Assembly (NCBI GenBank): GCA_963779515.1
Contig: CAVZYN010000017.1
Location: 310,001-374,000, forward strand
DNA from: CAVZYN01 sp963779515
GTDB taxonomy: Bacteria; Pseudomonadota; Alphaproteobacteria; Rhizobiales; Hyphomicrobiaceae
Length of the DNA stretch: 64,000 bases
Reading direction: 5' to 3'
A program made the translations under genes and the position numbers. Below, one piece after another: positions 16,711 to 24,845 of the stretch (its first letter is position 1; each line of letters starts with the position of its first letter). The notes below the pieces were generated by a model, which saw nothing but the letters and a program-made list of their open reading frames with translations, did not search any database and was not told where the DNA came from.

Positions 16711-17790
16711 TTATTTGGCGAGGTAGTTCCGGTGTACCCAGGCGCCGTCGCGGCGTTTGGCTTCGACGTAGAGCGACTCCTTGGCGTCGCGCACGTCTTG
16801 CGTCATCAGGTTTGCGATCGCGCGCTGCTCGCCTTTGCCCGCCTCGGCATTGCCGAGGAAGGTTTTGACGGCGTCGACGGTCGGGAGTTCCGAGGCCGTT
16901 GGGGACGCCTTTTCGCCGATGGCTTCCGTGGCGCTGGCCGTCAGCAAGCGGTTCCACATTTTCTTGAAGAGGCCGCTGGAGGGATAGATGTCGGCGCTGT
17001 TGAGTTTGCCATTGATGGCGAACACATAGCCGACGACGTCGTCGGCGTCCGCAGCCTTGCCTTGCAGCGCATCGATGTATTCAGAGCGGGCCTTGGTCAC
17101 CGCCTCGTTTTCGAGGCTCAGTTGCAGGCTGGTCGCCGATTGTGGCGCGGCGACTCGGGCCTTCAGCGAGCCCGACAGCTTGTCTTGGGTCTTGGCGACT
17201 TCGTTCCAGACCTGCTGTTGACGCGTGGAGGTGTCATCGCCACGACCCAGCAGCACACGATTGGGCCGCTGTCCGGCTACCGGTTCGCTGGCTGTGGCGG
17301 CGGATGCCACGGCCTTCGGCGCGTTCATCGCGAGTTTGGCTGCGCGCGAGGGCAGCGATTCGGCGGCGCTCGCGAATGCCTTGACGTCTTCCTTGCCGCG
17401 CGCGGTCCAGCGGCCCTGCTCGACGCAGAACGAGGCGATCGGCACTTGTCCGGATTTGGGCGGCAACACCATCGAGATGGTCAGGACGCGGTCCTGCTGG
17501 CCGCCTTTCACGATGTCGCCCGATTGAATGAAAATCTCTTCGGTGCCGGTGTTTTCGATCTTCAATTCATTGACGTTCTGGGTTTCGATGACGCGAACGG
17601 TCTTTTTGGTCAGCGCTTCGTGCAGCGTCAGGGGGATGGGTCCGGGGGAGCTGGGGCCGTGCACGAAATAGACGGCGAGGTTGTTATGGGTGAAGGGCCC
17701 TGAGATGCGTTGCGGTTCGGCGGCGGCGATGGGTTCGGCAATGGCCGCCATCAACGCGGCGGCACCGGCAATGAACGAGATGACACGCAT
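16711..17790 (-). CDS. ARPP-1 family domain secreted protein
   Basis: 359-aa protein with a signal peptide (MRVISFIAGAAALMAAIAEPIAAA). The segment LKIENTGTEEIFIQSGDIVKGG, then QQDRVLTISMVLPPKSG and IASFCVEQGRW matches what I recall of the ARPP-1 domain, a predicted beta-rich domain of unknown biochemical role found near protein-modification and phosphatase genes. The middle (about 150-220) is Ala/Ser-rich and probably flexible. The C-terminal half has TSLQLSLENEAVTKARSEYIDALQG and ends in basic residues. The product is expected in the periplasm. Its own hairpin terminator follows, so it appears to be a single-gene unit. Confidence 0.72.
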   Translation of the reverse strand: MRVISFIAGAAALMAAIAEPIAAAEPQRISGPFTHNNLAVYFVHGPSSPGPIPLTLHEALTKKTVRVIETQNVNELKIENTGTEEIFIQSGDIVKGGQQDRVLTISMVLPPKSGQVPIASFCVEQGRWTARGKEDVKAFASAAESLPSRAAKLAMNAPKAVASAATASEPVAGQRPNRVLLGRGDDTSTRQQQVWNEVAKTQDKLSGSLKARVAAPQSATSLQLSLENEAVTKARSEYIDALQGKAADADDVVGYVFAINGKLNSADIYPSSGLFKKMWNRLLTASATEAIGEKASPTASELPTVDAVKTFLGNAEAGKGEQRAIANLMTQDVRDAKESLYVEAKRRDGAWVHRNYLAK

Positions 17791-18008
17791 GACATCCGTC
17801 CTTTCTCATGTGTGGCGATGAAACTGATGTACGATATAAGCGCGCATTAGGGCGCCAGCGCGCTCGCATCAGGGCGGCGCGGCGGTGAGGTGGTGGCGGA
17901 TTGGGGGCGGGGAAATTCAAGAAGTGGCTTCAGCGACGCGGCATATCCGGAATTCGCCCGAATCAGCGTCTAACAATCGAATTGTCACGCAGAACGTGGA
18001 GATGCGGA

Positions 18009-18749
18009 ATGGGCGATCCGTTGCTGGACCTTGGTAAGCTGGTCCCAAAGGAAACACTTACGAAGCTTTACGACGACGCTGTGGGAGGTCCTGCCAAGGA
18101 GTTGGGCAAGCTTGGTACTGACGCAATAAAGGTAGCGCGCCTAATTCTCGCGCCACTGCAAATTGGTGCGGCATTTCAGGACCGCTTCGAGAGGATGGTC
18201 GAGCGAATTCGTTCGCGAGTTCCAGAGGACAAGAGAACGGAGATACCACCAGAACTTTCAGGACCCGTGCTCGAAAAGATGCGGTTCGTTGCCGAGGAGG
18301 GCGAACTTTGGAAAATGTTTGAGGAGATACTGACGAAGGGCATCGACAAAGATCAACTTCACCGGGTTCATCCGTCATTTGGGCACATCATTGCTCAACT
18401 TAGCCGTGACGAGGCTTGGATGCTCTACCTGCTCCGTGATCAAAGCTTTCAGGTAATCGACACAATGGATTTGGATCGCGCATCCAACCGTTTTAGCAAT
18501 CGCGTGGTGGAGCAAAGCACGTTTCCTACTGCAGAATTGCATACGCCTAATCGAATTGACCTTTACTATTCACACCTTGAGTCTCTCTGTCTTGCGACGT
18601 GGCCGGTTGATCGGCAAGACCCGATTATTAGTGCTGGAATGCAATCGGGGGTTCGACGAGTCAGCACTCTCAAGCTGACTAATTTTGGCCGCTTGTTCGT
18701 AGAGGCCACTATCCCAGCGGAAGGATTTGGCATTAGCGGCACCAGTTGA
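18009..18749 (+). CDS. Abi-alpha family protein (DUF4393), candidate abortive-infection / phage defence gene
   Basis: 246-aa protein matching the DUF4393/Abi-alpha pattern: GGPAKELGKLGTDAIKVARLILAPLQIGAAFQDRF, then PEDKRTEIPPELSGPVLEKM, then HPSFGHIIAQLSRDEAWMLYLL. Family members have been linked to abortive infection, with little known biochemistry. The conserved hydrophobic N-terminal segment (ILAPLQIGAAF) may associate with membranes. The ATG at 18009 has a GGAG 7 nt upstream; the frame continues upstream but that part lacks family character. Base composition is unlike the neighbours: sampled 60-nt lines are 52%, 43% and 53% GC against clearly higher surrounding genes. This suggests recent acquisition. 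It stands alone, with no partner gene. Confidence 0.8.
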   Translation: MGDPLLDLGKLVPKETLTKLYDDAVGGPAKELGKLGTDAIKVARLILAPLQIGAAFQDRFERMVERIRSRVPEDKRTEIPPELSGPVLEKMRFVAEEGELWKMFEEILTKGIDKDQLHRVHPSFGHIIAQLSRDEAWMLYLLRDQSFQVIDTMDLDRASNRFSNRVVEQSTFPTAELHTPNRIDLYYSHLESLCLATWPVDRQDPIISAGMQSGVRRVSTLKLTNFGRLFVEATIPAEGFGISGTS

Positions 18750-18857
18750 GGGGAACGACTTCAACTCACTTGTGTTGTTCGAGCAGATCGGATGCGGCGC
18801 GTGCTGCTGACTTCTTGGACGCCGATAGCGGACCGAGGTGAGGGGTTCGAGCATGTG

Positions 18858-18938
18858 GCTGCCCCTCACCCACGACGGCGTGCTTTGCTTCGCACGCACG
18901 CCATCGTCCCCCTCTCCCCGTTGAGAACGGGGAGAGGG
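18858..18938. repeat. palindromic repeat between the Abi-alpha gene and dut
   Basis: Two hairpins. The second, CCCTCTCCCCGTT (18910-18922) and AACGGGGAGAGGG (18926-18938), is a perfect 13-bp stem with a 3-nt loop. It lies between convergent genes and may serve as a terminator for both. A related CCTCCCCC/GGGGGAGG hairpin lies inside coaBC. Confidence 0.7.
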
Positions 18939-18953
18939 AAGGGAAGGTTCGTG

Positions 18954-19475
18954 TTATCGCGGACGTGGCGGTTTTTTGGGTGAAGATTTTTTCGCGGCCT
19001 TCGTGCCCGTTGACCCGAAGCCGCCGGCGCCGCGGGCGGTGGTGCGCACTTTGGTGGTTTCGATCAGCAGCGCGTGCTCGTGGGCGGCAATGATCAACTG
19101 CGCGATGCGCTCGCCGCGCACGACGGCGAATGGTTCGGTGCCGTGATTGATCAGCAGGACCTGCACTTCGCCGCGATAGTCGGCGTCGATGGTGCCGGGA
19201 CTGTTCAGTACGGTCACGCCGTGGCGCAGGGCGAGGCCGGAGCGCGGGCGGACTTGGCCTTCGGTGCCGCGCGGCAGTTCGATGATCAGCCCGGTCGGGA
19301 CAAGGGCGCGGGCGCCGGGTGCCAAGACCGTCGGCGTTGCGGCCGGGACGGCTGCGACGAGGTCCATGCCGGCGGCATCGCGCGTCTGGTAGGCGGGCAG
19401 CGGCAGGCCCTTGGCGTGCGGCAGGCGATTGATCGTCACGCGCAGGCGTTTGCCTGGGACCTTCTGCTGCATCAA
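18954..19475 (-). CDS. dut: deoxyuridine 5'-triphosphate nucleotidohydrolase (dUTPase)
   Basis: Trimeric dUTPase hydrolysing dUTP to dUMP and pyrophosphate, which keeps uracil out of DNA and feeds dTMP synthesis. All five family motifs are visible: AGMDL (I), RPRSGLAL (II), NSPGTIDADYRGE (III), GERIAQL (IV) and RGAGGFGSTG (V). The P-loop-like motif V completes the active site of the neighbouring subunit. The 173-aa length is slightly long because of a Lys/Pro-rich tail (AAKKSSPKKPPRPR). The start overlaps the coaBC stop by 4 nt, so the two are translationally coupled in the common coaBC-dut order. Confidence 0.96.
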   Translation of the reverse strand: MMQQKVPGKRLRVTINRLPHAKGLPLPAYQTRDAAGMDLVAAVPAATPTVLAPGARALVPTGLIIELPRGTEGQVRPRSGLALRHGVTVLNSPGTIDADYRGEVQVLLINHGTEPFAVVRGERIAQLIIAAHEHALLIETTKVRTTARGAGGFGSTGTKAAKKSSPKKPPRPR

Positions 19476-20722
19476 ACGACTCCGGTCGAGAGCGCCAGCC
19501 AGTCGGCGATGCGCGCGACGAGTGCGCGGGCAACGGCGTCCTTGTCCATTTCGGGCCAGCTGTCGACGCCATCGGATGTGATCAGGTGCACCGTGTTGCG
19601 ATCGCCGCCCATGATGCCGGTCTCGGGCGAGACGTCGTTGGCGACGATCCAGTTGCAGCCCTTGGCTTTGCGCTTTTTCTTGGCGTGCTCGATGACGTTC
19701 TCGGTTTCTGCGGCGAAGCCGACGACCAGCGGCGGGCGTTTGGACGGCGCCTCGTGTGCGATCGATTTCAGAATGTCCGGGTTCTCGCCGAGGTCGAGCT
19801 TGGGCGACTTGCTCTTCGGGTCCTTTTTAATCTTTTCGTCGGCGGCATTGATGACGCGCCAGTCGGCGACGGCGGCCGCGAACACGCCAGCGTCTGCGGG
19901 GAGAGCTTTCTTCACCGCTGCCAGCATTTGTTCGGCGGTTTCGATGCGAATGACGGTGACGCCGGCGGGATCCGGCAAGCCGACGGGGCCGGAGACGAGC
20001 GTCACGCGTGCGCCGAGGTCTGCCGCCGCGCGGGCAATGGCGTAGCCCTGCTTACCAGACGAGCGATTGGCGATGTAGCGCACCGGATCGATGGGTTCGT
20101 GCGTCGGACCGGCCGTAATCAGGATGTGGCGGCCGGAGAGCGGAAGTCCCCCTCCGCGACCCTCCCCCACAAGGGGGGAGGAAGATTTTCCGAGGATCTT
20201 CTCCACAGCCGCCAGGATTTCCAGTGGCTCGGCCATGCGGCCGGCGCCGGCTTCGCCGCGTTCCGCCATCTCGCCGGAGTTGGGTCCGACGCAATGGATG
20301 CCATCGACCTCGAGCAGGCTGGCATTGCGGCGTGTGGCCGGATGAGACCACATGCGTGGGTTCATGGCCGGCGCGATCAGGACAGGCTTGTCGGTTGCCA
20401 TCAGGACGGCGGTCGCCAGATCGTTGGCGTGACCTCCCGCCATGCGCGCCATCAGATCGGCGGTTGCGGGCGCAACCACCAGGATGTCGGCCTCGCGCGA
20501 AAGCCTGATGTGGCCGATCTCGCGTTCGTCGTTAAGATCGAAGAGATCACTGTAGACGCGATCATTGGTCAGCGCGCCGACGGACAAGGGGGTCACGAAC
20601 TCCTGCGCGGCCTTGGTCATGACGGCGCGGACGGCGTAGCCCTGCTCGCGGGCGCGGCGGATGAAATCCAGGCATTTGTAGGCGGCGATGCCGCCGCCGA
20701 TGATCAGAAGGATACGTTTCAC
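19472..20722 (-). CDS. coaBC: bifunctional phosphopantothenoylcysteine decarboxylase / phosphopantothenate-cysteine ligase
   Basis: Catalyses two consecutive steps of coenzyme A synthesis: CTP-dependent joining of 4'-phosphopantothenate to cysteine (CoaB), then FMN-dependent decarboxylation (CoaC). The CoaC half starts VKRILLIIGGGIAAYK and has the PAMNPRMWSHPAT clamp and the catalytic-His region GHIRLSREADILVVAPAT. The CoaB half starts ILITAGPTHEPIDPVRYIANRSSGKQG and has the KKK/NPDILKSI and NDVS segments. The GTG at 20722 is chosen because AAGGTGGGGA lies just upstream. The interdomain linker SSSPLVGEGRGGGLPLSG is encoded by an inserted palindromic repeat. The 416-aa length is otherwise normal. 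Confidence 0.95.
   Translation of the reverse strand: MKRILLIIGGGIAAYKCLDFIRRAREQGYAVRAVMTKAAQEFVTPLSVGALTNDRVYSDLFDLNDEREIGHIRLSREADILVVAPATADLMARMAGGHANDLATAVLMATDKPVLIAPAMNPRMWSHPATRRNASLLEVDGIHCVGPNSGEMAERGEAGAGRMAEPLEILAAVEKILGKSSSPLVGEGRGGGLPLSGRHILITAGPTHEPIDPVRYIANRSSGKQGYAIARAAADLGARVTLVSGPVGLPDPAGVTVIRIETAEQMLAAVKKALPADAGVFAAAVADWRVINAADEKIKKDPKSKSPKLDLGENPDILKSIAHEAPSKRPPLVVGFAAETENVIEHAKKKRKAKGCNWIVANDVSPETGIMGGDRNTVHLITSDGVDSWPEMDKDAVARALVARIADWLALSTGVV
20148..20181. repeat. palindromic repeat inside coaBC, encoding the interdomain linker
   Basis: CCTCCCCC (20161-20168), ACAA, then a run of six G and AGG, forming a strong hairpin, with CCCCTCCGCGAC on its left. It resembles noncoding GC palindromes elsewhere (18910-18938), yet here it is read in frame. 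Confidence 0.65.
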
Positions 20723-20816
20723 GCGTCCCCACCTTGCTGGGAATAGCTGCACGCGGCGACCCTAGCATAAGAACTGCGAATGGCTGGTTTAGGACGGTTG
20801 TAGCGGCCGATCAGCG

Positions 20817-21155
20817 TCAGCGCCGCTTTTTTGGGCCGCAGGGTCCCGCTTCGGCGATGCACGAGATGCGGCTGCCGGAAGCGTTCCAGTCGCACGAGAT
20901 CGTACGGTCGGCGGAGTAGTACCAGTTGGCGTAGACGCGGCCCGGACTGCGGCGCACCCGGCTTTCCCAGGCGGCGATGGCGTTATTCTGGGCGCCGCGA
21001 TAGGACGAGCTGACGGCGCCACGGGCGCGGACGAACTCATAGCACGTTTCGCTGCCGAGGGCATAACCGAAGGCCGCCGCTGGGTTCGAGGTCTGAGCCG
21101 ACAACACAGTCACGAGGGCTGCGGCCGCAAGGCCTCGCACGACCAACTTACGCAT
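20817..21155 (-). CDS. small secreted hypothetical protein
   Basis: 112-aa protein with a clear signal peptide (MRKLVVRGLAAAALVTVLSAQTSNPAAA, cleavage after about residue 28). The mature part contains YEFVRARGAVSSSYRGAQNNAIAAWESRV, and four cysteines (ETCYEF, ISCDW, ISCIAEAGPC) that could form two disulfides in the periplasm. It ends in a basic GPKKRR tail. Similar short proteins with an AWESRV motif seem common in Hyphomicrobiales, but function is unknown. Transcribed alone, divergent from the Alg44-like gene. Confidence 0.7.
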   Translation of the reverse strand: MRKLVVRGLAAAALVTVLSAQTSNPAAAFGYALGSETCYEFVRARGAVSSSYRGAQNNAIAAWESRVRRSPGRVYANWYYSADRTISCDWNASGSRISCIAEAGPCGPKKRR

Positions 21156-21496
21156 TTTTCACTCCAGGACGCGGAACAAGGACTGGTGACTGCGTGAGCA
21201 GTAGCAAGGCCGGAGCGAAAGTCCGATACTGGATCGGAAAATCAGTTAATTTGAAGGACTTGGCGTTGCCAATTGATCACGCATATCGGCTCTTTTCGGC
21301 CTGATCCGCAGCTGGCGATAACGCATTTTCAACGCTGTTTGGTGGAATGCGGGGTGCCGCGCATGTCGTGGGGTTCCTGCTGAACCTCAGCACCGCCAAG
21401 AAGCTCAATCTTAAGGTTCTGATGCGACAACATACGGTGCGCTCGGACGTTGGCCGGGCGTGCGGGTGGGCGCGTGGCGTTTCGGATTGTTGCGTA
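21156..21496. other. intergenic region upstream of the Alg44-like gene
   Basis: About 340 bases between divergent genes. It probably carries the promoter of the exopolysaccharide cluster. The coding frame of the Alg44-like gene is open back to 21347, so a start at 21421 or 21347 cannot be excluded. No clear sigma-70 or sigma-54 elements were found by eye. Confidence 0.4.
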
Positions 21497-23113
21497 ATGG
21501 CGGTGAAGATCAAACGGGAGCGGCCTGATCAGCGGCGGCATCACCGTGTCACCGCGCCATTGTTCGTGGTGGTCGACGGCCACCGCATGCGGGCCGCCGA
21601 CTGGAGCCTCGGCGGCCTGCGGATCGAAGGCTATCCGGGCGAACTTCCGCCGGTCAGCGCCGAAGTCGCGCTGCACCTGACATTGCCATTCCAAGGATTC
21701 GATGTCTCGTTCGATGCCAAGGCCGACGTCGTTCGCGTCGATGCCGAGCGCGGGATGTTCGCGGTCCGGTTCACGGAGCTTGGCGAACGCGAACGCGAGC
21801 TGATGCAGCACTTCATCGAGGAGCTCGTGCGCGGCTCGATGATGGACGTGCAGGATACAATCCAGCGCATCGACCTTCCGGTCACGCCGGCGTCGCTCGA
21901 GCCGGACAAGGCGCCGACGCTGGCGAACGTGCCGCTGCGGCGCTGGCCGGTCAAGGCGATCGCGATGACCGGTCTCTATGCCGTGCTGGGCCTCGTGGTG
22001 TTCGGGTATACGGCGCTGCTCAGCTATACCAATTTCTATCGGATGGAAGTGCAGACGGCCGTGATCACGGCGCCGATCGAGACGGTGACTGCGCAAGCGG
22101 ATGGCCGCGTCGAGTGGACGAAGCTGCAGCCGGGCGACACCGTCAAATCCGGTGATGTGATCCTCAACGTCGTCGACAACCTGCTCGAGCGCGAGCTGGA
22201 GCTTGCCGATATCGTCATCAACGAACGCAAGGCGCAGCTGCTGTTCATGAAGCGCCGGCAGGCGAACGAAATCGAACGTATGAAGGGCTTTGCCAACGTC
22301 GAGACCAAGAACGTCGAGCAGGCCAAGCTCGATGTCGACGGCATCAAGGCGCAGTTGACGGCGGCTGAGCAGCAATACGGGCGGCTTGCCGTTCTGCACC
22401 GCAAGGGTTTTGCGACCGACACCAAGCTCGAAGAAACCGAGAAGCTGCTCGCGACCCTCAGATCGCAGCTCGAAAGCCGCCAGGTCGAGTTGAAGTCGCG
22501 CGCGGAACTCGCTGTCAATCTCGGCGGCAAGTACCACTACACGGGCCAGAACATGGTCGGCGATGTCGATCAGATCGAGGCGCAGGTCCGGCTGGCCGAG
22601 CATGAGGTCATGCTGGCGCAACAGAAGCAGATGGCGCTGGTCAATCACCGCGCGCGGATGTCGGTGAAGGCGCCATTCGAGGGCACCATTCTCGAGTTGC
22701 CGCATGTCGATCGCGGATCGGTCAAACGCGGTGATGTGATCGCCATCATCGAGCAGCGCCGGCAACGCGAAGTGACGGCGTTTCTCAATCAGGACGAAGT
22801 CAACCGCGTCGGGCTCGGCGACGAGGCGCTGCTGTATCTGCCGGCGCTGGGAGAAACCGTAAAAGGCCGGATCCAGAAGATCGACCGCACGTCTGGGTTC
22901 ATTCGTGAGCAGAACCAGGCGCAGTCGGGAGGTTACCGGTCGCGCAGCGCGTCGGACCGGTCGGCCAAAGTGACGATCGCGTTTTCTGATGCCGCGAAGG
23001 TACAAGACGCGGAGCGCTATCGCGCGGGTCTGCCGGTCGTCGTGGTGTTCCCGCAGCGCTCGACGTCGGCGCCGCTCGGCACTATGCGTCAAAAACTATC
23101 GACGGCGATGTGA
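21497..23113 (+). CDS. PilZ-domain membrane-fusion protein, Alg44-like c-di-GMP receptor
   Basis: 538-aa inner-membrane protein combining an N-terminal PilZ domain with an HlyD-like periplasmic part, the layout of alginate co-polymerase Alg44. The c-di-GMP motifs are intact: RxxxR is R13-R17 (RRHHR) and DxSxxG is D35-S37-G40 (DWSLGG). One transmembrane helix follows (IAMTGLYAVLGLVVFGYTALL, about 157-177). Next come a lipoyl-like hairpin (ITAPIETVTAQADGRV, LQPGDTVKSGDVIL), a long coiled coil (about 235-350), and the return strands MSVKAPFEGTILELP. It is longer than Pseudomonas Alg44 because of the coiled coil. The start is uncertain: no strong ribosome binding site, and an ATG at 21421 is an alternative. 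First gene of a 14-kb unidirectional cluster and 16 nt before the synthase. Confidence 0.82.
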   Translation: MAVKIKRERPDQRRHHRVTAPLFVVVDGHRMRAADWSLGGLRIEGYPGELPPVSAEVALHLTLPFQGFDVSFDAKADVVRVDAERGMFAVRFTELGERERELMQHFIEELVRGSMMDVQDTIQRIDLPVTPASLEPDKAPTLANVPLRRWPVKAIAMTGLYAVLGLVVFGYTALLSYTNFYRMEVQTAVITAPIETVTAQADGRVEWTKLQPGDTVKSGDVILNVVDNLLERELELADIVINERKAQLLFMKRRQANEIERMKGFANVETKNVEQAKLDVDGIKAQLTAAEQQYGRLAVLHRKGFATDTKLEETEKLLATLRSQLESRQVELKSRAELAVNLGGKYHYTGQNMVGDVDQIEAQVRLAEHEVMLAQQKQMALVNHRARMSVKAPFEGTILELPHVDRGSVKRGDVIAIIEQRRQREVTAFLNQDEVNRVGLGDEALLYLPALGETVKGRIQKIDRTSGFIREQNQAQSGGYRSRSASDRSAKVTIAFSDAAKVQDAERYRAGLPVVVVFPQRSTSAPLGTMRQKLSTAM

Positions 23114-23129
23114 TCGGGGTGGCGATGTC

Positions 23130-24704
23130 ATGACGCACCACCGCCTGTCAGATCCCGATCGCAAGCCCACTTTTTTTGAGAAGTGGACGCCGCTCGTTCA
23201 AGTCAAACTCTTGATCTACATCGCGTGCTGTTTCATCGCGTTGTCGACGCTGCCGAACTCGATCTGGGATCCGAGCGTCCGGGAGTTCACCTACGTCATC
23301 GGATTGCTCGGGGTATGGCGCTACAGCTGGTGGTTCACGCATTTCGCGCGGGCCAAGATCTATGAGAAGTCCGCCTACCCGCGGATGGCCGCGCGTGCGG
23401 CGGAGGTCTGGGAGTCGGGCTGGCGGCCACGGCACATCCATATCCAGATGACGACGTTTCGCGAGCATCGCGAGATCTCGGAAGCCGTCATTCGCGGCAT
23501 TTGTGATCAAATTCGCGAGGCGGGCGTGCCGGCGACGCTGTGGCTCGGTTCGAGCGAACTCTCGGACGAGGTCAAGATCGGCCGGCACCTGCAATTGGTC
23601 GCCAATGATCTCGACATCACCTTGCGGATCATCCGGCAGAACCAGCCGGGCAAGCGCGTCGCGATCGCCCTCATCCTGCGCGCGATGTCACGCGCGGGCG
23701 TCGGCAAAGACGATCTCGTGATGTTCATGGACGGCGATTTCGTCTTGCATCCCGGTGCTTTGCGCCGTTGCTTGCCGTTGTTCGCGGTCGATCCCGATCT
23801 GCATGCGATGACCACCGACGAGCACGTGATCGTGAAAGGTCCGTGGTGGATGCAATCCTGGCTCAATATGCGCTTTGCGCAGCGGCGTATCGCCATGCAA
23901 AGCCATGCGCTGTCGAACCGCGTGCTGACGCTGACGGGGCGCATGTCGGTGTTCCGCGGCGAGCACATCACCAGTCATGAGTTCATCCGGCTGCAGGAAG
24001 CCGATTTCCTCAATCATTGGCTGTGGGGCACATTCCGGTTCTTGTCGGGCGACGACAAGAGCACCTGGTACACGCTGCTGAAGTACGGCGTGAAGATGAC
24101 CTATGTGCCGGACGCCGCCGGCACGACGATCGAAGTCGTCGATGGTTCGGGCTACCAGCGCATGGTCGAGAACCTTCGGCGCTGGTCGGGTAACATGTTG
24201 CGTAACGGCGCGCGCGCGATCGCGCTTGGTCCGCACCGCATGCCGTTCTTCATCTGGTGGTGTCTGATCGATCAGCGGCTCGCCATGTGGACCATGCTGT
24301 TCAGTCCGATGCTGGCGTTCGCGGGGGCTTTGAAACTCGGCGCGGTGTTTCTGGTCGCTTATTTTATTTTCATCGCCATTACGCGTATGATTCTGGCGCT
24401 GGTTCTATTTACCTACGCGAAACAGGTCGATTTCAACTATGTTTGGATTCTGTATGTCAACCAGCTCCTGAACGCGGGCGTCAAAATATATATGTTGTGG
24501 CGGCTCTCCAAGCAAAAATGGGCGAACCGCGGTAATCAAAAGCAAGGATTTGCAGGTTCCGGCTTGGCCGTTATGGCGCGCGGCGCGATGGCGGTTTATT
24601 TGACCGCACTGTCATTTTGCGGGCTGTTTCTCAGCGTCGTGCTTTATTCAAGTTTATTGACTGTTCCAAGCTGGGGCATGTTTACGAGCATGTTATTTCA
24701 CTGA
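23130..24704 (+). CDS. alg8: family 2 glycosyltransferase, Alg8-like (mannuronan synthase)
   Basis: 524-aa processive inner-membrane glycosyltransferase. An N-terminal membrane pair (LIYIACCFIALSTL, then FTYVIGLLGVWRY) precedes the cytosolic GT2 domain. That domain has DLVMFMDGDFVLHPGA (the DxD-type metal and nucleotide site), a DEHVIVKG segment, QEADFLNH, and a YQRMVENLRRWSGNMLRNGARA segment equivalent to the Q/RxxRW acceptor site. At least four further hydrophobic segments follow after about residue 370. The match to Alg8 (polymerisation of GDP-mannuronate) is better than to cellulose or curdlan synthases, especially RWSGNMLRNGARA. The ATG at 23130 follows a GGGGTGG. It lies between the PilZ partner and an AlgD-like enzyme, which supports a mannuronate-type polymer. 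Confidence 0.85.
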   Translation: MTHHRLSDPDRKPTFFEKWTPLVQVKLLIYIACCFIALSTLPNSIWDPSVREFTYVIGLLGVWRYSWWFTHFARAKIYEKSAYPRMAARAAEVWESGWRPRHIHIQMTTFREHREISEAVIRGICDQIREAGVPATLWLGSSELSDEVKIGRHLQLVANDLDITLRIIRQNQPGKRVAIALILRAMSRAGVGKDDLVMFMDGDFVLHPGALRRCLPLFAVDPDLHAMTTDEHVIVKGPWWMQSWLNMRFAQRRIAMQSHALSNRVLTLTGRMSVFRGEHITSHEFIRLQEADFLNHWLWGTFRFLSGDDKSTWYTLLKYGVKMTYVPDAAGTTIEVVDGSGYQRMVENLRRWSGNMLRNGARAIALGPHRMPFFIWWCLIDQRLAMWTMLFSPMLAFAGALKLGAVFLVAYFIFIAITRMILALVLFTYAKQVDFNYVWILYVNQLLNAGVKIYMLWRLSKQKWANRGNQKQGFAGSGLAVMARGAMAVYLTALSFCGLFLSVVLYSSLLTVPSWGMFTSMLFH

Positions 24705-24845
24705 TTTAGATCCAATTTTATCAACTCGTTTCAGCGGATTACCACCACTTCCTGGCATTCTCTCACGGTCTGCGATGCAAAGCGTCGCGGATCGGGGTGC
24801 AAAAATGGGCTCGAAAAGAGCCTCGGTGTCGGGAGAGTGCGGGTA

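Noticed and set aside
21329..23092. 587-codon open frame antisense to the Alg44-like gene
   Set aside because: It mirrors a gene with clear PilZ and HlyD motifs; its translation is Arg/His/Leu-rich without any family pattern. It is a by-product of high GC at third positions.
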